Source of the DNA: Streptomyces sp. NBC_00440
GTDB lineage: Bacteria > Actinomycetota > Actinomycetes > Streptomycetales > Streptomycetaceae
Reading direction: 5' to 3'
DNA length: 64,000 nt
Assembly: GCF_036014215.1 (NCBI RefSeq)
Contig: NZ_CP107921.1
Location: forward strand, 8,119,501 to 8,183,500
The translations under genes were made by a program, and so were the position numbers. The notes under the pieces are model-generated. The model was not told the origin of the DNA and made no database searches. It worked only from the letters and a program-made list of their open reading frames with translations. Of this stretch, positions 35,138 to 43,646 are shown piece by piece; the first letter of the stretch is position 1, and each line of letters starts with the position of its first letter.

Positions 35138-35801
35138 TTACATGCTACGGAGTTGATTTTCCCGGTGTCAACGGCCCACTTCCCGGGTGGCTGGAAAGGC
35201 CCTTCCAGTTGCAGCCTTCCGACGTGCCTGGTAAGTGACGGGGGGGGCGGTTTCCTCCGAGGGGGGCGAGGGAGCCTGCAGCCGGGGCCTGGCGCTGACT
35301 GGTGAAGGAGCGCGCGGCCGAGCCCTGCCACACGTTGGCTCGCAGGGTGTCCGAAGTGCAGTGCATGCGGGGGAGGCAAGCAGTTGGGCAGGCCGCGCCG
35401 CTGTCCTCGCCGCGCTGCCCTTCCCGCCGCACCGCCATTGCAGCCCTGCGCGAGGTGTCCTGACGGCCCTTCGCCCGCCGGCCGTTCGGCGTGGTCTGTC
35501 ACCGGTGGACACATCCGGGTCAAGGGGCTTGTGCGGCAGCTCCGGGTTTCAGGGCCCTGGATGGTCCTGTTGCTGTTGCCTCGGGAGAGGCAACAGGGCA
35601 ACCCTGTACAGCTTTGCGGGAGTTGACGATAGTGAAGTCACTTCCGCCGCAGGGGCGCCGTTCCTCGTGAAGGGCGCGATCCAGTTGCTGCTGGTTCCTT
35701 CGGTTGCAGGACGCCTCGTGTGCCCTTCGGCTGTCCGCTGGCCCGGGCGGGCCGGAAGTTCTCGTAGAAGCAGCGCTGTCGCCACGTCGAAGGAGGCCGA
35801 G
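35138..35801. other. Long leader region with two hairpins
   Basis: About 660 bp before the methyltransferase, open in its frame but with no start that has a ribosome site. CTGGAA-N6-TTCCAG (35191-35208) is a small hairpin. CTGTTGCCTC-GGGA-GAGGCAACAG (35573-35596) is a perfect 10-bp stem with a GGGA tetraloop, 206 bp before the start, without a T run. A long structured 5' leader is plausible. Confidence 0.5.
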
Positions 35802-36788
35802 ATGGGTACACACATCGACTATGCCGAACTGGTTGTGTCGCCGAGCGAGTTTTTCCAGGTCGGGGAGCCGGAGCGGATCAAGTCATCCATCGGGCTCAGG
35901 CTGTCGGACCATTCATACCTACCGAAGGCGGATGAGCCACGCGCCGACTGGGTCGCCAGTGTTGCTGTGCCGGCGTTCAAGACGCTTGCACGGATGGGTG
36001 TCCTGGCTCCGCGGTTCTGCACGATCGGGACGGGTGCGGGGCTGGATGCCCTGGCGGCCGTGGAGATTTTGCAGGCGCGTAGCGTTGGCTTCACCGACCT
36101 TCACGAAGATGTTCTCGCTCACGCCCGGGAAAACATTCAGAGCAACCTCCTGGATCAGGATGTCGAACTGATCGGGGGCGCCGGGGACATTCTCTCCCCG
36201 CTGGCCGGCAAGGTGTCGCAGGTCGATGTGATCTACGAGAACCTCCCCAATATCCCGATGGCGGGGAGCGGTGATCTGGCTGATGGCCAGACCAGTTCGA
36301 CGTTCATCGCGGAGCGCGTTGAGGAGATTGCCGGCTTCGCGGAGAAGAACCTTGTGACGCTGCACTATCTGGCCCTGCAGCAGGCACATCCGGTCCTTCG
36401 GGTCGGTGGCCGGGTGCTGTCGTCGATCGGTGCGCGGATCCCGTTGTCCGAGATCCTGTCTCTGGCCGGCGCCGCCGGTTACAACGGCAGCATCCTGACC
36501 TACACGTGGAAGATCCAGTCCGAGCCGCACGAGGTGGTCGGCGGCTATGCCCAGTGGGAGAAGGAGGGGATGGGGCCGTTCCACTTCTACCCGGTGAGTG
36601 TTCTGCGCGATGCCTTCGCGGGTATGTCCCCCGCGGCAGCCGGTGCGCAGGCTCTCCAGATGGAGAAGGAGTTGTCGCCGTACGAGATATCGGCGGTGGA
36701 TGCGCTGGCACTGGTCGAGAAGGGCCAAAAGGTCGGTCACACGGTCGCGATTCTTGACTCCGTCAAGATTCCTGACTCTGCTCTCTGA
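35802..36788 (+). CDS. SAM-dependent methyltransferase-like protein with ENLPNIP motif
   Basis: The 328-residue protein has a Rossmann SAM site: FCTIGTGAGLDALAAVE (motif I), then VGFTDLHEDVLAHARENIQ (acidic loop Asp), GAGDILSPLAGKV, and VIYENLPNIPMAG at the position of the NPPY/DPPY motif of HemK/PrmC/RlmG-like enzymes. Replacement of NPPY by ENLPN is unusual, so the acceptor is probably not the usual Gln or base. About 100 residues follow the Rossmann domain (YNGSILTYTWKIQSEPHEVV). AGGAGG sits 5 bases before ATG 35802, overriding the upstream open frame. It could be an N-methyltransferase or another SAM-dependent transferase; its product is unknown. Third-position GC is lower than in the metK-ahcY part. 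Confidence 0.8.
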   Translation: MGTHIDYAELVVSPSEFFQVGEPERIKSSIGLRLSDHSYLPKADEPRADWVASVAVPAFKTLARMGVLAPRFCTIGTGAGLDALAAVEILQARSVGFTDLHEDVLAHARENIQSNLLDQDVELIGGAGDILSPLAGKVSQVDVIYENLPNIPMAGSGDLADGQTSSTFIAERVEEIAGFAEKNLVTLHYLALQQAHPVLRVGGRVLSSIGARIPLSEILSLAGAAGYNGSILTYTWKIQSEPHEVVGGYAQWEKEGMGPFHFYPVSVLRDAFAGMSPAAAGAQALQMEKELSPYEISAVDALALVEKGQKVGHTVAILDSVKIPDSAL

Positions 36789-37100
36789 CACGGTTTCACC
36801 GCTTCTTCGGAGCGGCCTGTTGGTGGAGACACGGTGAAGCAGGAATTCGGCAACCGCCCGGTGTGGTCCTGACACGCGGTCAGCGATGAAGCAACTGAAT
36901 GTCCTGACTGTGTACGGCCCGATGCACCGCGCTGCCGGATTCTCACCGGTCTCTGCCGGCTCCCGGCCACATGCTGTCCTCTCCCCACCGTTTCCCCACC
37001 GTGTCCGAACCCCCTTGCCGTCCGCGCGCTTTCCTGTTCGTACCCTTTCGTGTCGTCCGCACGCCTGGCTACATTCCTCCCGCAGTACTAAGGAGCCGGC
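36789..37100. other. Intergenic region upstream of the CBS-like gene
   Basis: About 310 bp. TTCACCG (from 36803) and CGGTGAA (36832-36838) can pair, and CCGCT-TCTTCGG-AGCGG forms a smaller hairpin between them; this is a weak candidate terminator. A promoter for the CBS gene is plausible near TACATT at 37070-37075. No coding frame is supported. Confidence 0.3.
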
Positions 37101-38099
37101 ATGAATATCCAGTCGTTCATTGGCAAGACACCCCTCGTCGAACTGAACACCTTTGACGTTCCGGCCGATGTTCGGATATTCGCCAAAGTCGAATTCGTAA
37201 ATCCGGGGGGCAGCATCAAAGACCGAATCGTCCGGTACATCATCGATGATGCCGAGCGTCGCGGTCTCCTCGGGCCGGGCGCAACAATCGTGGAGAACAC
37301 CTCCGGAAATACCGGTGCAGCGATCGCGATGCTGGCGGCAACACGCGGCTACCGTGCGATCCTGACCATGCCGGACAAGGTCAGCCAGGAAAAGCAGGAC
37401 GCGCTGCGCGCAATGGGGGCCGAGGTGATTGTCTGCCCCACCTCCGCCCCGCCGGACTCGGCAAAGCACTATGTGACGTGCGCGAGGCGCATCCACGCCG
37501 AGACGCCGGGCTCGTTCATGCTCAATCAGTATGACAACCCGCTCAACGCGGAGGCGCATTTCCGTTCGACGGGCCCCGAGATCTGGGAGGCACTCGGACG
37601 GTCGGTGACGGCATTCGTCGCATCAGGGAGTACAGGCGGCACCATCTCCGGAACTTCGCGGTTCCTTAAGCAGAAGAACCCGTCCGTGCGGTCTGTCCTC
37701 CTCGATCCGGCCGGTTCCATCTATCACCGCTACTTCCATGAGGGCGTTGTTGACCCTTCGCAGATCGCGCCGTATTTCGTCGAGGGCGCCGGCGAGGACC
37801 ACCTGGCGAAATGCATGGACTTTTCCGTCGTCGATGACGTGATTCAGTTCACCGACGCCGATGCCTTCGCCACGTGCCGGCACCTGGCAACGCGCGAGGG
37901 TCTCATCTGCGGCGGCACCTCGGGGGCGAATGTGTGGGGCGCGGTGCAAGTTGCCCGTTCGCTCACGAAACCGGCAACGATCGTCACCGTCCTGCCGGAC
38001 AGCGGAAACAAGTACATCTCGAAGATCTACAACCCGGATTGGCTTATGCAGAACGGCTTTGATACCCGTCGGATTCACTCACCAGAACCGACCCTGTAA
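37101..38099 (+). CDS. Cystathionine beta-synthase-like PLP enzyme without Bateman domain
   Basis: The 332-residue fold-type II PLP enzyme has FVNPGGSIKDRIVRYI (Schiff-base Lys), IVENTSGNTGAAIAM (Asn-loop) and VASGSTGGTISGTSRFLK (phosphate-binding Gly loop). VEGAGEDHLAKCMDFSVVDD and GLICGGTSGANVWGAVQVA match cystathionine beta-synthase more than CysK, but there is no C-terminal CBS-domain pair. It could condense homocysteine from the downstream AhcY with serine, or make another beta-substituted alanine, as in some biosynthetic clusters. AAGGAG precedes ATG 37101 by 5-6 bases. Its TAATG overlaps the exporter start. Codon use is lower in GC than the SAM-cycle genes. Confidence 0.85.
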   Translation: MNIQSFIGKTPLVELNTFDVPADVRIFAKVEFVNPGGSIKDRIVRYIIDDAERRGLLGPGATIVENTSGNTGAAIAMLAATRGYRAILTMPDKVSQEKQDALRAMGAEVIVCPTSAPPDSAKHYVTCARRIHAETPGSFMLNQYDNPLNAEAHFRSTGPEIWEALGRSVTAFVASGSTGGTISGTSRFLKQKNPSVRSVLLDPAGSIYHRYFHEGVVDPSQIAPYFVEGAGEDHLAKCMDFSVVDDVIQFTDADAFATCRHLATREGLICGGTSGANVWGAVQVARSLTKPATIVTVLPDSGNKYISKIYNPDWLMQNGFDTRRIHSPEPTL

Positions 38100-39109
38100 T
38101 GGGAAGTACACGAAAAAACGTTGCCGCCGCGCTCACGGCCGCCCTGCTCTGGGCCTTCGCCTTTGTCGCTCCGGCCGCCGTCAAGCCCGCGAGTGAACTG
38201 CTCCTGGTCACCGGCCGGTACTCCTTGTTCGGCCTGTGCGGCCTCTACGTCCTGTGCAGAAACTGGAGCCAGCTCAGGCAGATGCCCGTCCGGCGGACCC
38301 TCTTCGGCCTCTACATCGGCTTCGTGGGGTACTTCGTCTTCTACATCTGTGTCTCGTACTCCGCCACAACGAGCGGTGGATTCATCACCGCAGTCGTCGT
38401 GGGATCGTCACCGATCACGATCGCGGTGGCCGGTAACTTCGCAGAAAAGCGCATGTCGTGGCGTGAGCTCGTCGCACCGGTCATCCTGATTCTCGTCGGT
38501 CTCACCCTCCTCAGTGTCTCGGATCTCCTTCAGGGGAAGCATTCAGGTGGCGCGAGCGACTCGCTCTTCGGGATAGGCCTGGCCATCATGGCCATGCTGA
38601 CATGGTCCTACTTCGTGGTTCGTAATGCCCAGTCGCAGCGGACCTGGGAGACGAAGCCGGACCCCACGATCTGGGCCGCTCTGGTGGCGATGGGAGCAGG
38701 TGGTGCCTCCATGGTGCTGCTGCCCTTCGCCATTGCCTCCACACCGGATGCGACATTCGATCCGTATCCGCTCTTCAAGATCATCGCGTGGTGCGTGTTC
38801 CTGGGCGTCATCGGATCCTGGTGGGGGACATACATCTGGGTGAAGGCGGCACAGGGCATCCCGGTACCACTGGTCGGACCGCTGCTCGCCACGGAGACGA
38901 TTTTCGGCGCGATCCTGAGTCTGCCGATGGAACAGCGGATGCCTACCTGGACGGAGGTCGGCGGGGCCCTGTTCGTCCTCACCGGCATCGCCGTCTACAT
39001 GGTGTTCGACGTGAAGAATTCACGGTCGAGCGGCACAGGGGACAGCGGGGACAGCGGGGGCACCGGGACCGAAAGATCGGACGCATCAGATGTGCCCGCA
39101 GTGACTTAG
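38099..39109 (+). CDS. EamA/DMT-family transporter
   Basis: A 336-residue membrane protein with ten predicted helices in two EamA repeats: AALTAALLWAFAFVAPAAV begins the first, and GIGLAIMAMLTWSYFVVRNA the second. LVGPLLATETIFGAILSLP is the typical last-but-one helix, and a hydrophilic Gly/Ser/Asp tail of about 30 residues follows. DMT proteins of this type export amino acids and related metabolites. The ATG shares its A with the TAA of the CBS-like gene, so translation is coupled. It is the likely export route of the cluster product (inference). Confidence 0.88.
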   Translation: MGSTRKNVAAALTAALLWAFAFVAPAAVKPASELLLVTGRYSLFGLCGLYVLCRNWSQLRQMPVRRTLFGLYIGFVGYFVFYICVSYSATTSGGFITAVVVGSSPITIAVAGNFAEKRMSWRELVAPVILILVGLTLLSVSDLLQGKHSGGASDSLFGIGLAIMAMLTWSYFVVRNAQSQRTWETKPDPTIWAALVAMGAGGASMVLLPFAIASTPDATFDPYPLFKIIAWCVFLGVIGSWWGTYIWVKAAQGIPVPLVGPLLATETIFGAILSLPMEQRMPTWTEVGGALFVLTGIAVYMVFDVKNSRSSGTGDSGDSGGTGTERSDASDVPAVT

Positions 39110-39166
39110 CGGGACAAGAAAAGAACGGTCATGATCGTTGGCTTATCCTGACAGGGAGTCAATTCC

Positions 39167-39814
39167 ATGAGTAATTCCTTCGCGAACATCAAGCAGTCTC
39201 ACGTGTTCTTCGACAATTCCTCTGGCCTGAAGAGCTACTACGAGGACTGGGCGACGCGGTACGACGTGGACCTGGCGGATCAGAAGTGGGTGGCGCCGCG
39301 GGTCGCGGCCAACTTCGTTCACCTGCTCGCCTCCGCCTACGGGACGCCGGGAACAACCATTCTCGACGCCGGCTGCGGCACCGGCCTCGTTGGCAGTGTC
39401 CTGAGCACTCTGGGAAAGTACGTGATCGACGGCGTCGACCTGTCGGAGAACATGGCTGCCGAGGCCATCAAGACCAACGCCTACCGGAAGGTCTACGGCG
39501 GCGTGGACCTCTCGACACCGGTACGCGATGAGCGTCTGGACCAGTACGACATCGTCGTCAGCAGCGGCGTGTTCACCCTCGGCCATGTGCGCCCGACGGC
39601 GTTGCTCACGCTCATCGAATACGCCCGGCCCCATGGGCTGATCCTGGTGTCCACCCGCGGCAGCTATGCCACTGAAACAGGCTTTGAGGACTTCTCCCGC
39701 TCGAAGGAGATCACCGAGCAGGCTTCCCTGGAATTCAAGCTGAAGGACGCCAACTACATCGCGGAAGAGGGAGCCGACTACTGGGTCTTCCGTAAGACAG
39801 GACCGGCGCAGTAG
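39167..39814 (+). CDS. SAM-dependent methyltransferase (class I)
   Basis: A 215-residue class I methyltransferase: SYYEDWATRYDVDLAD at the N-terminus, ILDAGCGTGLVGSVLSTLG (motif I), DGVDLSENMAAEAI (motif II), YDIVVSSGVFTLGHV (motif IV), and ADYWVFRK at the end. This resembles the METTL27/WBSCR27-like group; the substrate is unknown. GGGAG lies 9 bases before ATG 39167. It lies 57 bp after the exporter gene and probably in the same operon. Its stop lies within a run of GCAGTA repeats. Confidence 0.9.
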   Translation: MSNSFANIKQSHVFFDNSSGLKSYYEDWATRYDVDLADQKWVAPRVAANFVHLLASAYGTPGTTILDAGCGTGLVGSVLSTLGKYVIDGVDLSENMAAEAIKTNAYRKVYGGVDLSTPVRDERLDQYDIVVSSGVFTLGHVRPTALLTLIEYARPHGLILVSTRGSYATETGFEDFSRSKEITEQASLEFKLKDANYIAEEGADYWVFRKTGPAQ

Positions 39815-39852
39815 CGACGCAGTAACAGCGCAGTAGTAGTGCAGTGGCAGTA
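39808..39852. repeat. GCAGTA direct repeats at 11-bp spacing
   Basis: GCAGTA begins at 39808, 39819, 39830, 39841 (as GCAGTG) and 39847. The first four are exactly 11 bp apart, the spacing known for SARP-type activator heptamers. They overlap the methyltransferase stop and lie about 360 bp before metK. Confidence 0.55.
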
Positions 39853-39988
39853 AAGGGCACGAACCGCTGATTCTGCTCGGGGCGGCCTGCTGCCGAGGCC
39901 CTTCCGGCAACGCGCGACGCATGCGGTACGCGACACAACACCGCCCGCGCGGCCGCCCCGGACCGGCCCGGCGTCAGGAACGCGCGAA

Positions 39989-40036
39989 CCCCTGGTGGCA
40001 CCGGGACAACGAAAGTCCAGCCCCGCCCACCAGGGG
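39989..40036 (+). ncRNA. Candidate structured RNA element upstream of metK
   Basis: CCCCTGGTGG (39989-39998) pairs perfectly with CCACCAGGGG (40027-40036), and inside it GGAC (40004-40007) pairs with GTCC (40015-40018) around AACGAAA. It lies 170 nt before the metK start. I could not fit it to the SAM-I/S-box or SAH riboswitch consensus. It may be a cis-regulatory RNA or a terminator of the preceding operon. A 10-bp self-complementary CGTATATACG (40105-40114) lies between it and metK. Confidence 0.4.
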
Positions 40037-40205
40037 CCCGCACGCCGACCGGTGACACGCGTGCCGCTGTACTCGGATGACGCCGCGACCAGAACACCAC
40101 GAGACGTATATACGAAGGGCGCACCCCGCAACTCCGCACCCGCGCAACCCCGTACCAACTCCGCACCCACCAGCCCGTGTCCGCCCACCACTGTCCTGGA
40201 GTGTC

Positions 40206-41432
40206 ATGTCCCGCAGCCTGTTCACCTCGGAATCAGTGACCGAGGGACATCCCGACAAGATCGCCGACCAGATCAGTGACACCATCCTCGACGCACTCCT
40301 GCGTCACGACCCCGCATCGCGCGTCGCGATCGAAACCCTGATCACCACCGGTCAGGTCCACATCGCGGGCGAGGCGACGACCTCCGCCTACGTCGACATC
40401 CCCACCCTGGTGAGGGAGAAGATCCTCGACATCGGCTACGACTCCTCGGCCAAGGGCTTCGACGGCGCCTCCTGCGGCGTGTCGGTATCGATCGGCGCGC
40501 AGTCCCCGGACATCGCCCAGGGCGTCGACACAGCGTACGAGTCCAGGCTCAAGGGCGCCGCCGGCGGCGGGGAGACCGACGAGCTGAACCAGCAGGGAGC
40601 GGGCGACCAGGGCCTGATGTTCGGCTACGCGGCCACCGAGACCCCCACCCTGATGCCGCTGCCGATCGAGGTGGCGCACCGCCTCTCACGCCGTCTGACC
40701 GAAGTCCGGAAGGACGGGACCGTCCCGTACCTGCGCCCCGACGGAAAGACCCAGGTCACCATCGAGTACCTGGGCAGCCGGCCGGTCCGCCTGGACACCG
40801 TCGTCGTTTCCTCGCAGCACGCGAGTGACATCGACCTGGACAGCCTGCTCACCCCCGACATCCGGGTGCACGTCGTCGAACACGTCCTGGCACAACTCGC
40901 CGACGACGGAATCAAGTTGGACACCGAGGACTACCGCCTCCTGGTGAACCCGACCGGCCGTTTCGAGATCGGTGGCCCGATGGGTGACGCGGGTCTGACC
41001 GGTCGCAAGATCATCATCGATACGTACGGGGGGATGGCCCGGCACGGCGGCGGCGCGTTCTCCGGCAAGGACCCGTCGAAGGTGGACCGTTCGGCGGCGT
41101 ACGCGATGCGCTGGGTGGCCAAGAACGTCGTCGCGGCCGGTCTGGCGGAGCGCTGCGAGGTGCAGGTCGCGTACGCCATCGGCAAGGCCGAACCGGTCGG
41201 CCTGTTCGTCGAGACCTTCGGCACCAACACGGTTGCTGTCGGGAAGATCGAGAATGCCGTCAGTGAGGTCTTCGACCTGCGTCCGGCCGCGATCATCCGT
41301 GACCTGGACCTGCTGCGCCCGATCTACGCCGAGACCGCCGCCTACGGCCATTTCGGACGCGAACTGGCGGACTTCACCTGGGAGCGCACCGACCGCGCCG
41401 ACGCTCTGCGCAAGGCAGCGGCAGCGGGCTGA
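40206..41432 (+). CDS. metK: S-adenosylmethionine synthetase
   Basis: The 408-residue enzyme is full length: [21 protein letters not shown] at the start, then [10 protein letters not shown] and the ATP-binding [16 protein letters not shown]. MetK makes SAM from methionine and ATP. GGAG lies 4 bases before ATG 40206. A housekeeping metK is expected elsewhere in a Streptomyces genome, so this is probably a cluster-dedicated second copy. It leads a SAM-cycle gene run with the adenosine kinase, metF and ahcY, after a 391-bp region containing repeats and a possible RNA element. Confidence 0.96.
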   Translation: MSRSLFTSESVTEGHPDKIADQISDTILDALLRHDPASRVAIETLITTGQVHIAGEATTSAYVDIPTLVREKILDIGYDSSAKGFDGASCGVSVSIGAQSPDIAQGVDTAYESRLKGAAGGGETDELNQQGAGDQGLMFGYAATETPTLMPLPIEVAHRLSRRLTEVRKDGTVPYLRPDGKTQVTIEYLGSRPVRLDTVVVSSQHASDIDLDSLLTPDIRVHVVEHVLAQLADDGIKLDTEDYRLLVNPTGRFEIGGPMGDAGLTGRKIIIDTYGGMARHGGGAFSGKDPSKVDRSAAYAMRWVAKNVVAAGLAERCEVQVAYAIGKAEPVGLFVETFGTNTVAVGKIENAVSEVFDLRPAAIIRDLDLLRPIYAETAAYGHFGRELADFTWERTDRADALRKAAAAG

Positions 41433-41674
41433 CAGCAGAGCGCCCGGAGCGAGCCCCGGCGGCAGGAGTGCCAGGGCTTGCCCGGGCGGGAGGAGTGCGC
41501 GGGCAAGCCCCCGGGCGGTAGAGCTCCCAGGGCGAGCCCGGGCACTCCCCGACGGTGCGCGGCCTTTCCCCTGGCCGCGCACCGCACCGCGCACCGCTTC
41601 CCTGTGTGGCGCCGCCACCCGAGCCGTTCCGCCCGCCCAACCCCGCCCTCATCAGGTCCAAGGAGTGCTTTTCC

Positions 41675-42658
41675 GTGCGTATCGCCGTGACCGGATCGAT
41701 AGCTACCGACCATCTGATGGTGTTCCCCGGACGCTTCGCCGAGCAGCTGATCAAAGAGCAACTGGAGCGGGTATCCCTGTCGTTCCTCGCCGATCGGCTG
41801 GAGGTACGCAGAGGTGGCGTCGCCGCCAATATCGCCTTCGGTCTCGGCTTGTTCGGTCTCGACCCCATCCTGGTCGGCGCCGCGGGCATCGACTTCGCTG
41901 AATACGATGCCTGGCTACGGGCGAACGGCGTCGACACCACCGCAGTCCAGGTGAGCGACCACCTGCACACCGCCCGCTTCGTGTGCACCACTGATGAGGA
42001 CCAGAACCAGATCGCCACCTTCTACGCCGGTGCCATGGCCGAGGCCTCCCGGATCGATCTGGCCGCGATCGCGGAACGCACCGGGGCGCCCGCACTCGTC
42101 CTGGTCGGCGCCGACGACCCCGCCGCCATGCTGCGCCACACCGCCACCGCCCACCGTCTGACCATCCCCGTTGCCGCCGACCCCTCCCAGCAGCTCGCCC
42201 GTCTCGACCGTAATCAGGCCCGACAACTCGTCGACGGGGCGCGGTGGCTGTTCACCAATGAGTACGAGGCCGCCCTGCTGCTCGAACGCACCGGATGGAC
42301 CGAGGAACACCTCCTGGGCCGGGTCGGTACCTGGATCACCACACGGGGCGAGGCCGGGGTGTCACTGGCCGGCTCGGATACGCCCACTCTGCGGATACCA
42401 GCCGTACTCACCGACGAGATCGCCGACCCCACAGGGGCGGGAGACGCCTTCCGGTCCGGCTTCCTCGCCGGCACCGCATGGAACTGGCCGCAGGAACAGG
42501 CGGCCCGACTCGGCTGCGCCCTGGCCACCACCGTGCTGGAATCGGTCGGTACCCAGGAGTACAAGCTGTCCCCGTCGGATCTGGTCACCCGCATCGACCA
42601 GACGTACGGCAGCGACGCGGCCCGTGCCCTTGAGGCGCAGCTGGCGCGCGTGTCATGA
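41675..42658 (+). CDS. adoK: Adenosine kinase (PfkB family, actinobacterial AdoK type)
   Basis: The 327-residue product reads [20 protein letters not shown], then [29 protein letters not shown] and [17 protein letters not shown] (anion hole and catalytic Asp). It matches mycobacterial-type adenosine kinase almost segment by segment; this type phosphorylates adenosine to AMP. It removes adenosine made by AhcY and so pulls SAH hydrolysis forward. GTG 41675 has AGGAG 9 bases upstream. The 242 bp after metK contain GC-rich direct repeats (GGAGTG and GCCCGGGC units, 41465-41550) and no gene. Its stop overlaps the start of the 40-codon ORF. Confidence 0.93.
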   Translation: MRIAVTGSIATDHLMVFPGRFAEQLIKEQLERVSLSFLADRLEVRRGGVAANIAFGLGLFGLDPILVGAAGIDFAEYDAWLRANGVDTTAVQVSDHLHTARFVCTTDEDQNQIATFYAGAMAEASRIDLAAIAERTGAPALVLVGADDPAAMLRHTATAHRLTIPVAADPSQQLARLDRNQARQLVDGARWLFTNEYEAALLLERTGWTEEHLLGRVGTWITTRGEAGVSLAGSDTPTLRIPAVLTDEIADPTGAGDAFRSGFLAGTAWNWPQEQAARLGCALATTVLESVGTQEYKLSPSDLVTRIDQTYGSDAARALEAQLARVS

Positions 42659-42777
42659 GGGCGGCCCGGCGCCGACGGACAGACGCCCTGCGCCAGGCAC
42701 CGGCCATCGTCGTCGTCCACCACCACCCCGAAGCCTCCTACGTCAACGAGGGCCGGGCAGCCAGGGGCGAACAGTGA
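42655..42777 (+). CDS. 40-residue coupled small ORF between adoK and metF
   Basis: ATG 42655 overlaps the adoK stop (ATGA), and the TGA at 42775-42777 overlaps the metF GTG (GTGA). The frame thus exactly fills the gap, with a 4-bp overlap at each end, the hallmark of a translated operon gene. The product is basic at its N-terminus ([13 protein letters not shown]), then hydrophobic and His-rich ([18 protein letters not shown]). I do not recognise it. It may be a small protein or serve to carry ribosomes into metF. Confidence 0.6.
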   Translation: MRAARRRRTDALRQAPAIVVVHHHPEASYVNEGRAARGEQ

Positions 42778-43646
42778 GGCGGACGACAGCACCGACGTTC
42801 TCGTTCGAGTTCTTCCCGCCGAAGACAGCTGCCGGCGAGACGACTCTCTGGGAGGCGATCCGGCGTGTCGAGGCGCTCGGCCCGGACTTCGTCTCCGTCA
42901 CATACGGGGCCGGCGGCTCCTCCCGGGACCGTACCGTCGCCGTGACCAAGCGGATCGCGGCCGACACGACGCTGCGCCCGGTCGCGCACCTGACCGCGGT
43001 CGGGCACTCGGTGGCCGAACTGCGGCGCATCATCGGCAGGTACGCGGACGCCGGAGTGCGCGACGTACTTGTGCTGCGCGGCGATCCGCCCGGCGACCCG
43101 ACAGGTTGGTGGGTGCCGCACCCGGACGGCTTCACGCACGCGTATCAACTGGTCGAACTGGTGCGGTCCCTGGGGGATTTCACCATTGGCGTCGCGGCGT
43201 TCCCGGAGCGGCATCCGCGTTCGCCCGACTGGGACAGCGACATCGGTCACTTCGTGGCCAAGTGCCGGGCCGGGGCGGACTATGCCATCACCCAGATGTT
43301 CTTCGACGTGGAGACCTATCTGAGGTTCCGTGATCGTGTCGCCGCGGCCGGCTGCTCGACACCGGTCATCCCGGAGATCATGCCGGCCACCGACGTACGC
43401 CAGATCCGCCGCTTCGTGGAACTCTCCGGCGCCGCGTTCCCCGAAGATCTGGCGCACCGCCTCGAAGCCGCTCGCGGGCGGCCCGGCGATGCGTACCGGA
43501 TCGGGGTCGACCATGCCACGGCCATGGCGGACCGGTTGCTTGTCGAGGGTGCGCCGGGTTTGCACTACATCACGCTCAACCGTTCGACGGCGGCCGTCGA
43601 CATTCACCGCAATGTCCAGTCCTCAAGGAGCCTTCATGTCCGCTGA
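42774..43646 (+). CDS. metF: 5,10-methylenetetrahydrofolate reductase
   Basis: A 290-residue TIM-barrel flavoprotein: [20 protein letters not shown] at the start, then [24 protein letters not shown], and [19 protein letters not shown]. MetF reduces methylene-THF to methyl-THF, the methyl donor for homocysteine remethylation; no metE or metH is nearby. GTG 42774 overlaps the preceding small ORF. The 3' end overlaps ahcY by 11 bp in a different frame, so the genes are coupled. Confidence 0.94.
   Translation: MRRTTAPTFSFEFFPPKTAAGETTLWEAIRRVEALGPDFVSVTYGAGGSSRDRTVAVTKRIAADTTLRPVAHLTAVGHSVAELRRIIGRYADAGVRDVLVLRGDPPGDPTGWWVPHPDGFTHAYQLVELVRSLGDFTIGVAAFPERHPRSPDWDSDIGHFVAKCRAGADYAITQMFFDVETYLRFRDRVAAAGCSTPVIPEIMPATDVRQIRRFVELSGAAFPEDLAHRLEAARGRPGDAYRIGVDHATAMADRLLVEGAPGLHYITLNRSTAAVDIHRNVQSSRSLHVR

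Noticed and set aside
35235..35801. In-frame upstream extension of the 35802 methyltransferase (189 codons)
   Set aside because: Composition is unlike coding sequence, no start has a ribosome site, and AGGAGG immediately precedes ATG 35802.
41433..41674. Possible SAM or SAH riboswitch between metK and adoK
   Set aside because: The region holds GC-rich direct repeats (GGAGTG, GCCCGGGC) but no arrangement fitting SAM-I, SAM-II or SAH riboswitch consensus was found.
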